Under the pieces are notes generated by a model. It made no database searches and was not told where the DNA came from. It worked only from the letters and a program-made list of their open reading frames with translations. From an uncultured Lachnospiraceae bacterium (GTDB lineage Bacteria > Bacillota > Clostridia > Lachnospirales > Lachnospiraceae), in NCBI GenBank assembly GCA_946557105.1, contig CAMNSZ010000006.1, forward strand, positions 62,001-126,000: DNA of 64,000 bases. Direction: 5' to 3'. This document shows, in pieces, positions 1 through 8,436 of the stretch; positions within the stretch are counted from its first letter, which is position 1, and each line of letters opens with the position of its first letter. Position numbers and translations under genes: made by a program.

Positions 1-1829
1 ACGCCGAACTGGAAAAAACGGCGGACGAGGCCATTGATATAGTGTGTGCGGCTCAGGCGGACAACGGTTATCTGGATACTTATTATATTATCAACGGTAT
101 GGACAGAATTTTTACAAATCTCAGAGACCATCATGAGCTTTATTGTTTTGGTCACTTGACGGAGGGGGCCATAGCCTATTATCAGGCAACGGGAAAGGAT
201 AAGCTTCTGCGGGCGGCAATGCGCTACGGTGATTTTATTGCTTCTTATTTTGGAAGGGAAGAGGGAAAGTGCAAGGGCTATCCCGGTCACGAAATAGCGG
301 AAATGGCTTTGGCGAAGCTATATGAGGTGACGGGAGAGCAAAAGTATCTTGAACTGAGCAGATTTTTTCTGGACATGCGGGGTACAAAGCCCTATTACTT
401 TGATTTGGAAGAAGAAGAGCGCGCCGCATATGAAGGGCGTGAGAGCGGTGTCAGGGCAGGGGGAGAACAAGATACATATCATCAGGCGCACAAGCCTGTC
501 AGGGAGCAGACGGAGGCGGTAGGACATGCGGTGAGAGGAGTTTATCTCTACAGCGGCATGGCGGACGTGGCAAGACTGACTATGGACGAGACCTTGTATC
601 AGGCATGCGAGCGGCTTTGGAACAGTATCGTAAAAGAAAAGCTATATATTACGGGTGGGATTGGAGGCACTCATATAGGAGAAGCTTTTTCCTTCCCTTA
701 TGATTTGCCTAATGATACGGCGTATTCCGAGACCTGCGCAGCCATCGGGTTGGTATTTTTTGCCCGTAGAATGCTTGAGATAAAGGCGGATAACCGGTAC
801 GGGGACGTGATGGAGCAGGCGTTATACAATACGGTGCTTGCAGGCATGGCGTTGGACGGCAAAAGCTTTTTTTATGTAAATCCTCTGGAGGTAGTGCCGG
901 AGGGCTGTAAGCGAGACGAGCGCAAGGCGCATGTAAAGCCGGTGAGACAGAAGTGGTTTGGCTGCGCCTGCTGTCCGCCCAATATTGCAAGAATGGTCGG
1001 CTCTCTGGGCGCTTATATATATACGCAGAACGAAACTACCCTGTTCACCCATCTGTATGTGGGCAGCAGGATACAAAAGAAAGTGGGCGCCGATGTTCTG
1101 GATATGAAGCTTGACGGCAGCTTTCCGTGGGAGGGAAAGGTTAAGGCAGCGCTTCACATGGACAAGGAAATCACGTGTACCCTTGCTTTCCGGATTCCGG
1201 GATGGTGCAAAAGGGCATATGTGGGCGTGGAAGGCGTATTGCAAGGTAAACAGGAGGAGAAGGACTGTAGCGAACGCAATTCACTGCGTGGAGCCTTATG
1301 CACGATGCAAATTGAGGGAGGGAAAATCGTATGCGGCGGCGAAAAGGACTCCGGACGTAATGTGGATATGGCGCTGGAAAAGGGTTATTTATACCTTACG
1401 GCGGCGTGGCAGGATGGAGATGTCATATGTCTTGATTTCCCTATGGAGGTTCGTTGTGTGACGGCGGATTACAGAGTGCGTGAGAATACGGGTAAGATTG
1501 CATTTACCAGAGGACCTGTCTGCTATTGTATGGAGGAAGCGGACAACGGCGGCAGTCTTCATCTGTGCAGGGTTGATGTGCGTCGTATAGGTGAGGATAA
1601 AAAGGGAATCCGGGTGGAAACAAGCGATGCGCTGGGTCACGAAATGCGTATTTTAAAAATCCCCGGCAGAAGAACGGAGCCGGTGGTGCATGAGGAGGGA
1701 GCTTTATATGGGGATTATGTGCCCTGTAAAGAAAAGGAAACCACTCTGACCCTTATCCCTTATTATGCGTGGAGCAACCGCGGAGAGGGAGAAATGAGTG
1801 TATGGATAAATTGCTGCGATAGCATATAA
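1..1829 (+). CDS. GH127 beta-L-arabinofuranosidase (DUF1680), 5' end outside window
   Basis: The reading frame is open from base 3 and continues a family-typical segment ending in AQADNGYLDTYY, so the true start lies before the window and the first GTG (position 42) is not the start. GH127 enzymes release beta-L-arabinofuranose from plant glycans such as extensin or arabinan side chains and use a zinc-thiolate site with a cysteine nucleophile. The hallmarks are visible: YSETCAAIG (Cys codon 735) and WFGCACCPPN (Cys codons 963, 969, 972). The C-terminal half fits the family's beta-sandwich domains. A 12-bp perfect hairpin follows the stop codon and the next gene converges. It belongs with the GH51 enzymes and the second GH127-type gene in this window. 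The family call is strong; the exact substrate is inferred. Confidence 0.9.
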   Translation, partial: AELEKTADEAIDIVCAAQADNGYLDTYYIINGMDRIFTNLRDHHELYCFGHLTEGAIAYYQATGKDKLLRAAMRYGDFIASYFGREEGKCKGYPGHEIAEMALAKLYEVTGEQKYLELSRFFLDMRGTKPYYFDLEEEERAAYEGRESGVRAGGEQDTYHQAHKPVREQTEAVGHAVRGVYLYSGMADVARLTMDETLYQACERLWNSIVKEKLYITGGIGGTHIGEAFSFPYDLPNDTAYSETCAAIGLVFFARRMLEIKADNRYGDVMEQALYNTVLAGMALDGKSFFYVNPLEVVPEGCKRDERKAHVKPVRQKWFGCACCPPNIARMVGSLGAYIYTQNETTLFTHLYVGSRIQKKVGADVLDMKLDGSFPWEGKVKAALHMDKEITCTLAFRIPGWCKRAYVGVEGVLQGKQEEKDCSERNSLRGALCTMQIEGGKIVCGGEKDSGRNVDMALEKGYLYLTAAWQDGDVICLDFPMEVRCVTADYRVRENTGKIAFTRGPVCYCMEEADNGGSLHLCRVDVRRIGEDKKGIRVETSDALGHEMRILKIPGRRTEPVVHEEGALYGDYVPCKEKETTLTLIPYYAWSNRGEGEMSVWINCCDSI

Positions 1830-1839
1830 GTGCTGAAGA

Positions 1840-1880
1840 GAGTTCAGGCTGTGCTCTTACATTGGGCGCAGCCTGAACTC
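1840..1880 (+). terminator. Hairpin after the GH127 gene, probable terminator
   Basis: The arms GAGTTCAGGCTG (1840-1851) and CAGCCTGAACTC (1869-1880) are perfectly complementary over 12 bp. A T-run (TTTTTT) starts about 10 bases after the stem, so it is not a textbook intrinsic terminator. The location between convergent genes still favours a terminator role. Confidence 0.6.
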
Positions 1881-1981
1881 CTAAGGAAATTTTTTATCGC
1901 TTTGTCGTTGTTATTATATATTCATTTCTCCGATTTCCCGGTTTTTATCCGGCAGGGATAACGGGGCGACAAGCTCCCCAT

Positions 1982-2503
1982 TTATTTTTTCAGACATTGC
2001 AAAATTGGCTCAATATATTTTTTGTCTGAAATATCATAGGACGAAGAAAGCATTTTTATCATTACCTGTTCTTCTTCGGTTTTATCTTTTTTTGCTTTGA
2101 GCGTTTTTACAAACATTTTCATCATAAGTTTGGACGGAGCAGACATTTTTTCATAATTCAACCCTCCCGGACAGTAAAATGTTTTTATTTTTTTCTGCTC
2201 CGGCTCGCTGAAATTCCGTTTAAGAGCTATATCAATTTCCGGGTTATCTATCGGGCTTGCCCCAACGCAAAATGCAATCAGCTTTTTATCTTCCCATTTA
2301 TCTATATTTCCCTTAAACCAACTAATTTTACTGATACTGCCTGCACAAGCCCAGCCTCCAAAAATAATTGCTTCATATGCAGCCAAATCTTTCTTTTTTG
2401 CGGCTGATAATTCAAGGCAATCAGCCCCCGTTGCTTGCGCTATCCATTCAGCATAACGCATTGTAAACCCTGTTTGTGAATTGTAGATTACGATTGTTTT
2501 CAT
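1982..2503 (-). CDS. Flavodoxin-like protein, 173 aa
   Basis: The N-terminus (IVIYNSQTGFTMRYAEWIA) fits the flavodoxin phosphate-binding loop (S/T-x-T-G-x-T) that holds FMN. The segment IIFGGWACAGSISKI is the usual second flavin-contact region. The length suits the flavodoxin_5 / protoporphyrinogen-oxidase-like group more than a short electron-carrier flavodoxin. It is the last gene of a minus-strand operon after an FMN-binding-domain protein and a MarR regulator, so a redox role under MarR control is likely. Its base composition is clearly more AT-rich than the arabinofuranosidase beside it, suggesting separate acquisition. The electron partner is unknown. Confidence 0.8.
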   Translation of the reverse strand: MKTIVIYNSQTGFTMRYAEWIAQATGADCLELSAAKKKDLAAYEAIIFGGWACAGSISKISWFKGNIDKWEDKKLIAFCVGASPIDNPEIDIALKRNFSEPEQKKIKTFYCPGGLNYEKMSAPSKLMMKMFVKTLKAKKDKTEEEQVMIKMLSSSYDISDKKYIEPILQCLKK

Positions 2504-2521
2504 CTTCTTAAATCTCCCTCT

Positions 2522-2905
2522 TTAATTTTCTATTGCATTTTCAACCGCTTTTAAGATACATTTACTACTTACTGTAGCTCCCGATACTGCGTCTACATCT
2601 AATGACTGTTCTTCCATTACATCATTGATTATACTTTCTGCCGTACTCCCCAGTCCATTATCGTGTTGTAAAATTGAAATATTGGTTATCTGATGATTGC
2701 TAACTGATACCTCAACTTTCACATGGACGGGAACAATCGAATATTCACCTGTATAATTTCCGTCTTGAACATTCTGTAAGTCGGGCATAGATACAGAAAT
2801 ATTCTGAGCGTTCCTAACCATATTTCCAATTATGATTTTTCCTGCAATAAGCAAAAATAAAGCAACAAAGAATGTGATTAGCAGCGCCTTTTTACTTTTT
2901 TTCAT
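2522..2905 (-). CDS. Membrane-anchored FMN-binding domain protein, 127 aa
   Basis: An N-terminal hydrophobic segment (about residues 7-27, after a KKSKK start) should anchor the protein outside the membrane. The rest is an FMN-binding domain of the RnfG/NqrC type. It has the GNYTGEY opening, a central beta region, and the flavinylation-like motif DAVSGATVSSKCILKAVE near residue 105, where the SGAT threonine is the covalent FMN site in relatives. The gene overlaps the end of the MarR gene upstream by 14 bases, so the two are translationally coupled, and the flavodoxin gene follows 18 bases later. Together they suggest a small flavin-based extracytoplasmic electron-transfer module. No ApbE flavin transferase gene is in the window. 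Confidence 0.8.
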   Translation of the reverse strand: MKKSKKALLITFFVALFLLIAGKIIIGNMVRNAQNISVSMPDLQNVQDGNYTGEYSIVPVHVKVEVSVSNHQITNISILQHDNGLGSTAESIINDVMEEQSLDVDAVSGATVSSKCILKAVENAIEN

Positions 2906-3383
2906 TGGCAGCCCTCTTTTCCAAATTTTCTATTCCGGCATACAATCTTGATAAAAGGGTAAAAAGAGTTTCAATCTCTTTGTCCGTATAAATTTCAAAA
3001 AGATATTTCAATTTCTCTTGGTATTCAGAAAAGTCGTTTGTATAAAAGTCATTTACTTTTTCTGTGGGGCAGATACACATAGCTCTTGTATCATGTGGGC
3101 TTTGCTGAATGGTAATAAACCCTTTTTTCATCAAAACATCAGCTAATTTTTTGATGTTTTGTCTCGAACAGCCCAACAAATTTCCTAATTGAGTAAATGT
3201 GAGCTGTTCCTTTGACTGTCTGACTATTGACAATAACATAAATTGCTTTAACGATACCTCTGGAATATGGTTATCGAAAAGCGTTTGCAGCTTGTTTCCG
3301 GCGATAAACAATGTACTGAAAATAGCCTTTCTTTGGTTCTCTGTAGAACTTGAATATTTTTTAGTCAACTCATCTAAATTCAT
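2892..3383 (-). CDS. MarR family transcriptional regulator, 163 aa
   Basis: The size and layout fit a MarR dimeric winged-helix repressor. A helical N-terminus leads to LTFTQLGNLLGCSRQNIKKL (about residues 80-99), a typical recognition helix region, followed by a wing containing SPHDTRAM. A clear ribosome-binding site (AAGGAGG) lies upstream of the ATG. The gene heads the FMN-binding/flavodoxin operon and its promoter carries an operator-like inverted repeat (3397-3439), so autoregulation is likely. MarR proteins of this type respond to phenolics or oxidants; the inducer here is unknown. Confidence 0.88.
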   Translation of the reverse strand: MNLDELTKKYSSSTENQRKAIFSTLFIAGNKLQTLFDNHIPEVSLKQFMLLSIVRQSKEQLTFTQLGNLLGCSRQNIKKLADVLMKKGFITIQQSPHDTRAMCICPTEKVNDFYTNDFSEYQEKLKYLFEIYTDKEIETLFTLLSRLYAGIENLEKRAANEKK

Positions 3384-3396
3384 GTAATCCTCCTTA

Positions 3397-3447
3397 TAGG
3401 CAACTTGTTACGCTTTTAATTATAGCAACAAGTTACCTATATGTCAA
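3397..3447 (-). promoter_or_regulatory. Consensus promoter with paired MarR-type operator arms
   Basis: On the minus strand, TTGACA (3442-3447) is separated by exactly 17 bases from TATAAT (3419-3424), a perfect sigma-A promoter. Two 13-base arms in inverted orientation, TAGGCAACTTGTT (3397-3409) and the complement of AACAAGTTACCTA (3427-3439), match at 12 of 13 positions. One arm fills the -35/-10 spacer, the other lies just past the expected start site. Each arm is itself a near-palindrome of the form GYAAC-TT-GTTRC. This is the arrangement expected for a self-repressing MarR operon. Confidence 0.8.
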
Positions 3448-3915
3448 TAGGAATAATAGCAATAAATGGGATTACGCAGTCGTCGGCAATTCCAACGCAT
3501 ACGTTTTCGTTATCCGTCTGTAGCTGTCCGCTTTTGGGGGGGGCTTGCCTATCTTCTTGGCGGCAAGGTACGGCTTTATTAAGATTTTCGTTATAGTCCT
3601 GTATTGTATTCTGTATTGTAAGAAGCAGCAGAGCCAACCCGTCTTTGTCAACGGTCAAGATGAACGGACTACAAAATCAAATACTGTTTTCTATTAAATT
3701 TTCCGGTAATCATTTTTGTTTTGGAGCAATATCATGTAATAAAAATCAAGAAAACAAAATCCGAATAACCGAATTATTACCATAATCCAATAATTCCCAT
3801 ATTAAAATATTGACAATATGTGACAAAAAGAATATATTTATTTTTAACTGGCAATTTATTTTTGATTTGCTAAAATATCCGTTGATTTTATGATATTAAA
3901 GGAGAGCATGCGATT
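3448..3915. other. Intergenic region, 468 bp, possible degraded ORF
   Basis: Positions 3437-3658 on the minus strand hold an open frame of 73 codons with no convincing ribosome-binding site. It overlaps the MarR promoter and contains a run of eight G (3536-3543). Its composition differs from the very AT-rich stretch 3660-3900, so it may be a leftover from a mobile element, but no family is recognisable. The final 60 bases carry the ribosome-binding site (AAAGGAGAG) of the next gene. Confidence 0.4.
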
Positions 3916-4350
3916 ATGAAGTTGTTTGACTCAAAAAAGGAGCCGGCTGTATCGCCGGAAATTGTGGAATGCGACAGGAGGATGGCAGAGCTGGCGCAAA
4001 GAAAGCAAGCTATTTATACTCATATCGGAGAGCTGTATGTGAAGGAGAACGGTTCGGATAAGGTTGCGGGAACGCCGTATGAGTCGGATGTGTGCGAGTT
4101 GGGTAATATTGAGAGAGGAATGCAGGAGCTTGACAGGCGTAAGCTTGCGCTTCAAGGTCTCAGGCGATGTGAAAAGTGCGGAAATATATTGGTTTTGGAC
4201 AGTGCCTTTTGCAATAAGTGCGGGGTGAAGCTGGAAGCGGTCAAAGAGGAAGAGGCTCCGGCTGCGGATTCCAAAAAGTGTGTAAACTGCGGCTGTGAGC
4301 TGGATAAGGATGCCATGTTCTGTTCCAATTGCGGAACCAAGCAGGAGTAG
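3916..4350 (+). CDS. Double zinc-ribbon protein, 144 aa
   Basis: A helical, charged N-terminal region (about residues 10-75, with ECDRRMAELAQRKQAIYTHI) precedes two CxxC...CxxC zinc ribbons. The first starts at CEKCGNILVLDSAFCNKCG and the second at CVNCGCELDKDAMFCSNCG, at the C-terminus. The helical part resembles the coiled-coil segments of cytosolic zinc-ribbon proteins common in Clostridia. There is no membrane segment or signal peptide. It opens a run of zinc-ribbon genes (next at 4534 and 9711) on both sides of an ABC exporter. The function is unknown; the ribbons suggest protein or nucleic-acid binding. Confidence 0.75.
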   Translation: MKLFDSKKEPAVSPEIVECDRRMAELAQRKQAIYTHIGELYVKENGSDKVAGTPYESDVCELGNIERGMQELDRRKLALQGLRRCEKCGNILVLDSAFCNKCGVKLEAVKEEEAPAADSKKCVNCGCELDKDAMFCSNCGTKQE

Positions 4351-4470
4351 ACAAAAAATACGCCCGGCGGATTATTGCCCATCACGAATTTCGTTCGGAG
4401 CGCCTGTACAAATAATGCTTTGACAGGAAGGATTATTGCAATAGGGTGATGAAATATGACGTAAGAAAAG

Positions 4471-4496
4471 ATTCGGAGAAGGGCCTCCGAATTTTG
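4471..4496 (+). terminator. Hairpin with short T-run between the zinc-ribbon genes
   Basis: ATTCGGAG (4471-4478) and CTCCGAAT (4485-4492) form a perfect 8-bp stem with a 6-base loop, followed by TTTT. It separates the 3916 gene from the 4534 gene and may end or attenuate transcription. Confidence 0.6.
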
Positions 4497-4533
4497 GTGA
4501 ACGCCCGTTAAAGAGGGTAAGGGAGGTAAGAAT

Positions 4534-6447
4534 ATGTTTTGTGAAAATTGTGGTACTGTATTAAAGGAAACCGATAAGTTTTGTACTAAGTGCGGCTGGA
4601 AGAATCCCGATGCGGAGAAAAAGCAGGATAATGCGGCTGCAACCGAGGAGACGGCTGTAAAAACTGAGGGCGCAGGCGAGACAGGCGGGAATGTCGCCAA
4701 GACTGAAGGCGCGGCAGAGCAGCAGACGGCGCCCAACGCGATGTCCACAGCAGAGACTGCAAGGACAATGCCGGATATGGCGGGGAATACAGCCGGAACG
4801 GAAGGCGGAAAGACAAAAAAGCTGCCTCCGAAGGCTCCGCTTTTTATTGTCGCTGCAGTGGCGGCGCTGGTACTGATTATTTTGGCAGTCAATCATGCTG
4901 CGTTAGGCAATTTTATGAGGAAAACCTTCTATTCTCCTGAAGAATATTATCAGTATGTGGAAAAGGGGCAATTGGAGGAGTATGCTGCTTCGGCGGCGGC
5001 TATATATAATAACCGTGTGAAACAAAGCATAAATGTGAATGATATGAGTATCAGCGGTGAGATTGAGCTTGAGCTTGGCGAAGAAGGGCAGGATCTGATT
5101 AGCCTTGCAGGTTTGGCAGGATTTGACCTGTCATGGCTGGATACGGTGAAGCTTGTTATAAACACTTCTAATAAGCAGAACCTTTGGAGCAATGAAATGG
5201 AGGCCTATTTAAGCGGCGACAAGCTGATATCCGTCAACTCAATAGTGGATGTAGAGGGAGAGACGGCATATTTTCAGATTCCTGAGCTGACTGACAAATA
5301 TTTGGGCATGGAGCTTCACAAAATGAATCCATATTATGGAACATTTTACGGAATGTATTCCTATGATATGATGCTGCCGGGTGAAGCCGAAGAAGATGTT
5401 ACGGCTATGATGGAAGAACTGCGCGATAAGCTTCCCGACAGGAAGACGGTGGAAAAGCTTTTAAACAGATATGGTAAGCTGGCGCTCGAGTGTATTGATG
5501 ATGTAGATATCAATAAGGATGTGATTTTAAAGGCGGAGGGAGTTTCCCAAAAGTGTACAAAGCTGACCGCAACTATTGACGACGATACTTTAAGTGATAT
5601 TATTGAGGCTGTTCTTGAACAGGCAAAGGAGGACGAAGATTTAGAGAAGCTGATTTGCAGTATTGCCGATTTAGACGAATATTTAGATCCGGAAGAGGTT
5701 TATAAAGAATTTCAGGAGGAGCTGGATGAAAGCTTAAGATATATTTCCGTTGATACCGATATGAAAATCAAGATGATTGTTTGGCTGGACGGAAAAGGGG
5801 AAGTGAGAGGAAGAAGTATTGAGATTGATGACGGCTACGATAAGTTTACCGTAGAGGCGCGTATGCCCCAAAAAGGAAAAAATTTCGGCTATAGGCTGCT
5901 GGCAAATGCCGATGGTACCAATGTCAGTCTGGAAGGAACCGGGAAGCGTTCGGGTGACAAAATAAGCGGAGATTTCCAGTTTAAGTATAACGGCGCCGGA
6001 ATTATGGACATTGAGGTAGACGGTTACAATACAAAGAAGGCAAGAGAGGGCTACATAAACGGCAGCTTTAACGTACAACCCTCCTCCCAGCTTATGTCAT
6101 TGATTTCCATGGCGGATTTTACTTCCGTAACCTCCAGAATGGGTAAGGTGAGTTTGGGAATCGATCTGGAATCCGATAAAAATAAATTTGGTTTAGGTCT
6201 GCAGGCAATTTATGATGATGAAGATTTGGGAACCCTGCATGTGGATATAGAGACGGGAAAGGGAAAGAAAGCAAGTATTCCCAAGCAGAAGAATGTAATC
6301 ATGGCAGAAGATGAGGAAGACGCCATGGATTGGTATGAGACTATCGATTGGGATAAATTCATTTCCAAGCTTGAGAAGACAGAGCTTCCTTCCGAGATAA
6401 TTGATTATCTGGAGGATGCGCTGGATATGATGGATTATTATTATTAA
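4534..6447 (+). CDS. Zinc-ribbon, membrane-anchored protein, 637 aa
   Basis: The protein starts with a zinc ribbon (MFCENCG...KFCTKCGW, residues 1-23). A low-complexity linker rich in Ala, Glu and Thr (about 24-90) follows, then a single membrane helix (about 106-125, LFIVAAVAALVLIILAV). The remaining ~500 residues should lie outside the membrane. That part begins with YSPEEYYQYVEKGQLEEY and alternates beta-rich segments with acidic stretches, ending DMMDYYY. The ribosome-binding site (GGGAGG) is good. I do not recognise the extracellular domain. The architecture, ribbon inside and large domain outside, recurs in the 9711 gene, and an ABC exporter lies between them, so an envelope role is a reasonable inference. 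Confidence 0.75.
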   Translation: MFCENCGTVLKETDKFCTKCGWKNPDAEKKQDNAAATEETAVKTEGAGETGGNVAKTEGAAEQQTAPNAMSTAETARTMPDMAGNTAGTEGGKTKKLPPKAPLFIVAAVAALVLIILAVNHAALGNFMRKTFYSPEEYYQYVEKGQLEEYAASAAAIYNNRVKQSINVNDMSISGEIELELGEEGQDLISLAGLAGFDLSWLDTVKLVINTSNKQNLWSNEMEAYLSGDKLISVNSIVDVEGETAYFQIPELTDKYLGMELHKMNPYYGTFYGMYSYDMMLPGEAEEDVTAMMEELRDKLPDRKTVEKLLNRYGKLALECIDDVDINKDVILKAEGVSQKCTKLTATIDDDTLSDIIEAVLEQAKEDEDLEKLICSIADLDEYLDPEEVYKEFQEELDESLRYISVDTDMKIKMIVWLDGKGEVRGRSIEIDDGYDKFTVEARMPQKGKNFGYRLLANADGTNVSLEGTGKRSGDKISGDFQFKYNGAGIMDIEVDGYNTKKAREGYINGSFNVQPSSQLMSLISMADFTSVTSRMGKVSLGIDLESDKNKFGLGLQAIYDDEDLGTLHVDIETGKGKKASIPKQKNVIMAEDEEDAMDWYETIDWDKFISKLEKTELPSEIIDYLEDALDMMDYYY

Positions 6448-6509
6448 ATTATTAAGTTATTAAGTTGTTGAGTCATCAAGTTATTAAACGGGTAAAATGC
6501 GGTTGGTTT

Positions 6510-7178
6510 ATGAGTGTGGAAATCAAAAACATTAAAAAATATTTTAAAAAGAAAAGAGTGTTGACGGATATCTCCTTGCAGGTACATGAGGGAAGCTGTG
6601 TGGGTATTTTAGGCGGCAACGGCAGCGGAAAATCCACATTGCTTTCCATTCTTGCCGGAGTACAGGAGAGAGACGAAGGGCAGTTTTTGTATTGTGACAA
6701 GGATTTGTTTGGGGATGCGGCGCTCCGCTCCCGGACAGTGGCGTATGTGCCGCAGGGGAATCCGTTGATTGAGGAATTGACCGCACGGGATAATTTAATG
6801 CTGTGGTATGACGCAAAGAGCCTGCAAAGGGAGCTGTCGGACGGAGTTCTCGGTATGCTGGGCGTTGGGGATTTTATAAAGGTACCCGTCAATAAAATGT
6901 CCGGAGGTATGAAAAAAAGGCTGTCCATTGGCTGTGCAGTTGCAACGCCGCCTAAAATTCTGCTGTTAGACGAGCCTTCCGCGGCATTGGATTTAGTATG
7001 TAAGGAGCGAATTTACAATTATCTGAAAAATTTCAAACAGGAGGGCGGGATAATTCTTCTGGCAACTCATGATGTGCAGGAATTGGATTTGTGCGATGTA
7101 TGGTATATTTTAAAGGATGGACAGCTTAGACCCTATGAATACGACGGAAATGTGCATCGTCTGGTAGGGCAGCTGTAA
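6510..7178 (+). CDS. ABC transporter ATP-binding protein, 222 aa
   Basis: All ABC ATPase motifs are present: Walker A GGNGSGKST, Q-loop in YVPQGNP, signature MSGGMKKRLSIG, Walker B ILLLDEPSAALD, and H-loop in LATHDV. I place the start at the ATG at 6510 (MSVEIKN), because the longer frame from 6465 has no family-like N-terminus; no strong ribosome-binding site is visible at either. Two ABC-2 type permease genes follow at once (7183 and 8433), so this is the energy subunit of a three-gene exporter. The substrate is unknown. Confidence 0.88.
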   Translation: MSVEIKNIKKYFKKKRVLTDISLQVHEGSCVGILGGNGSGKSTLLSILAGVQERDEGQFLYCDKDLFGDAALRSRTVAYVPQGNPLIEELTARDNLMLWYDAKSLQRELSDGVLGMLGVGDFIKVPVNKMSGGMKKRLSIGCAVATPPKILLLDEPSAALDLVCKERIYNYLKNFKQEGGIILLATHDVQELDLCDVWYILKDGQLRPYEYDGNVHRLVGQL

Positions 7179-7182
7179 GACA

Positions 7183-8436
7183 ATGAGAATGAAAACATTT
7201 AGAATATATTTTCAGACGCAGGTAAAGAGAGCTTTAAAGGTATGTCCGGCGGTTATCTTTGCTACGTTTTTGTTGTGTGGAAGTGTGTGTCTTGTGTTGG
7301 GGTTGTTTTTGGAGACGGACGCATCAAAAGAAAATAAACAGAAAATGCAGATAGGCGTAGTGGGCGATATTTCGGATTCCTATTTGGGCTTTGGGATTTA
7401 TGCCCTACAGCACTTGGATTCCTCCCGGTTTGCGATTGACTTTCACAATATGTCTGAGGAAGAAGCGAGAAGCAGGATGGAGTCGGGAGAGCTTTCCGCA
7501 TATGTGCGCATACCAGACGGCTTTGTGGATTCGGTGGTAAACGGCGAGAATAAACCGCTCACATATGTGGTTTCCAACGGGCAGACGGGCGTTGGCGCCG
7601 TTATAATGAATGAGTTGGTGGATACCATTTCCGGCCTTATTACCGAGTCTCAAAACGCTATTTACGGAATGCAGAAATTTATGCTGGATAACGAGACGGA
7701 AGCGGATTTTTGGGAAGCGACGGACGAATTAAATATACGCTATATAGATTTTATTTTGAACAGAACGGATTTATACCGGCTGGAGACTGTGGGGATTTCC
7801 AAGGATCTTTCCATGGCAGGCTATTATTTATGCGGAGTGTTTATTTTATTTTTTCTTTTATGGGGGATTAGCGGTTGTACCTTATTTGCCAAAAAGGACA
7901 AGTCGCTGTCTAAGCTTCTTGCCTCAAAAGGGACGGGGGCGGATGTGCAGGTGTTCGGCGAATATTTGGCATATTTACTGCTAATGCTGCTTAGTCTTGT
8001 ATGTGTGGCGGTCGTATTGGTTTTAGCGGTGTGTCTTACAGGCTTTACCGTTCCGGAATGGGAAAAAGCAAAGCTCAGTGAGATCGTTATTTTTATCCTG
8101 AAGCAGATTCCGGTAGCGCTGGCGATTTCCGCGTTTCAATTCTTTTTGTATGAATGGTCTGACGGGATTGTGGGAGCGGTTATATTACAATTTTTGTCCG
8201 CCGTCTGTCTGGGGTATTTGTCAGGCTGTCTGTATCCCTTGAATTTTTTTCCGGAAAGCATACAGAGACTGGCTGCGGTGCTTCCTACGGGAGCGGCGCT
8301 TTCTTATGCGGACAAGACGTTGCTTAAAAGGCATGCAGCAGGGGAGACGATGCTATTGCTGCTATATTTTACGATATTTATCGGTTTATCAGTGTTGATA
8401 AGGAACCGAAGGCTTAAGGGTGGGGATAAAGGATGA
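7183..8436 (+). CDS. ABC-2 type transporter permease, 417 aa
   Basis: The layout is typical of ABC-2 exporters of the YhgE/NatB kind. One membrane helix lies near the N-terminus (about 22-42), then an extracytoplasmic domain of about 150 residues containing RIPDGFVDSVVNGENKPLTY, then a block of about five or six helices (about 220-410). The start codon is four bases after the ATPase stop; a second ATG six bases in could also serve. The last four bases overlap the start of the second permease (ATGA), so the two are co-translated and probably form a heterodimer with the ATPase at 6510. Confidence 0.85.
   Translation: MRMKTFRIYFQTQVKRALKVCPAVIFATFLLCGSVCLVLGLFLETDASKENKQKMQIGVVGDISDSYLGFGIYALQHLDSSRFAIDFHNMSEEEARSRMESGELSAYVRIPDGFVDSVVNGENKPLTYVVSNGQTGVGAVIMNELVDTISGLITESQNAIYGMQKFMLDNETEADFWEATDELNIRYIDFILNRTDLYRLETVGISKDLSMAGYYLCGVFILFFLLWGISGCTLFAKKDKSLSKLLASKGTGADVQVFGEYLAYLLLMLLSLVCVAVVLVLAVCLTGFTVPEWEKAKLSEIVIFILKQIPVALAISAFQFFLYEWSDGIVGAVILQFLSAVCLGYLSGCLYPLNFFPESIQRLAAVLPTGAALSYADKTLLKRHAAGETMLLLLYFTIFIGLSVLIRNRRLKGGDKG

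Noticed and set aside
3437..3658. 73-codon minus-strand frame upstream of the MarR gene
   Set aside because: No ribosome-binding site, overlaps the MarR promoter, no recognisable family; mentioned only as possible decayed sequence.
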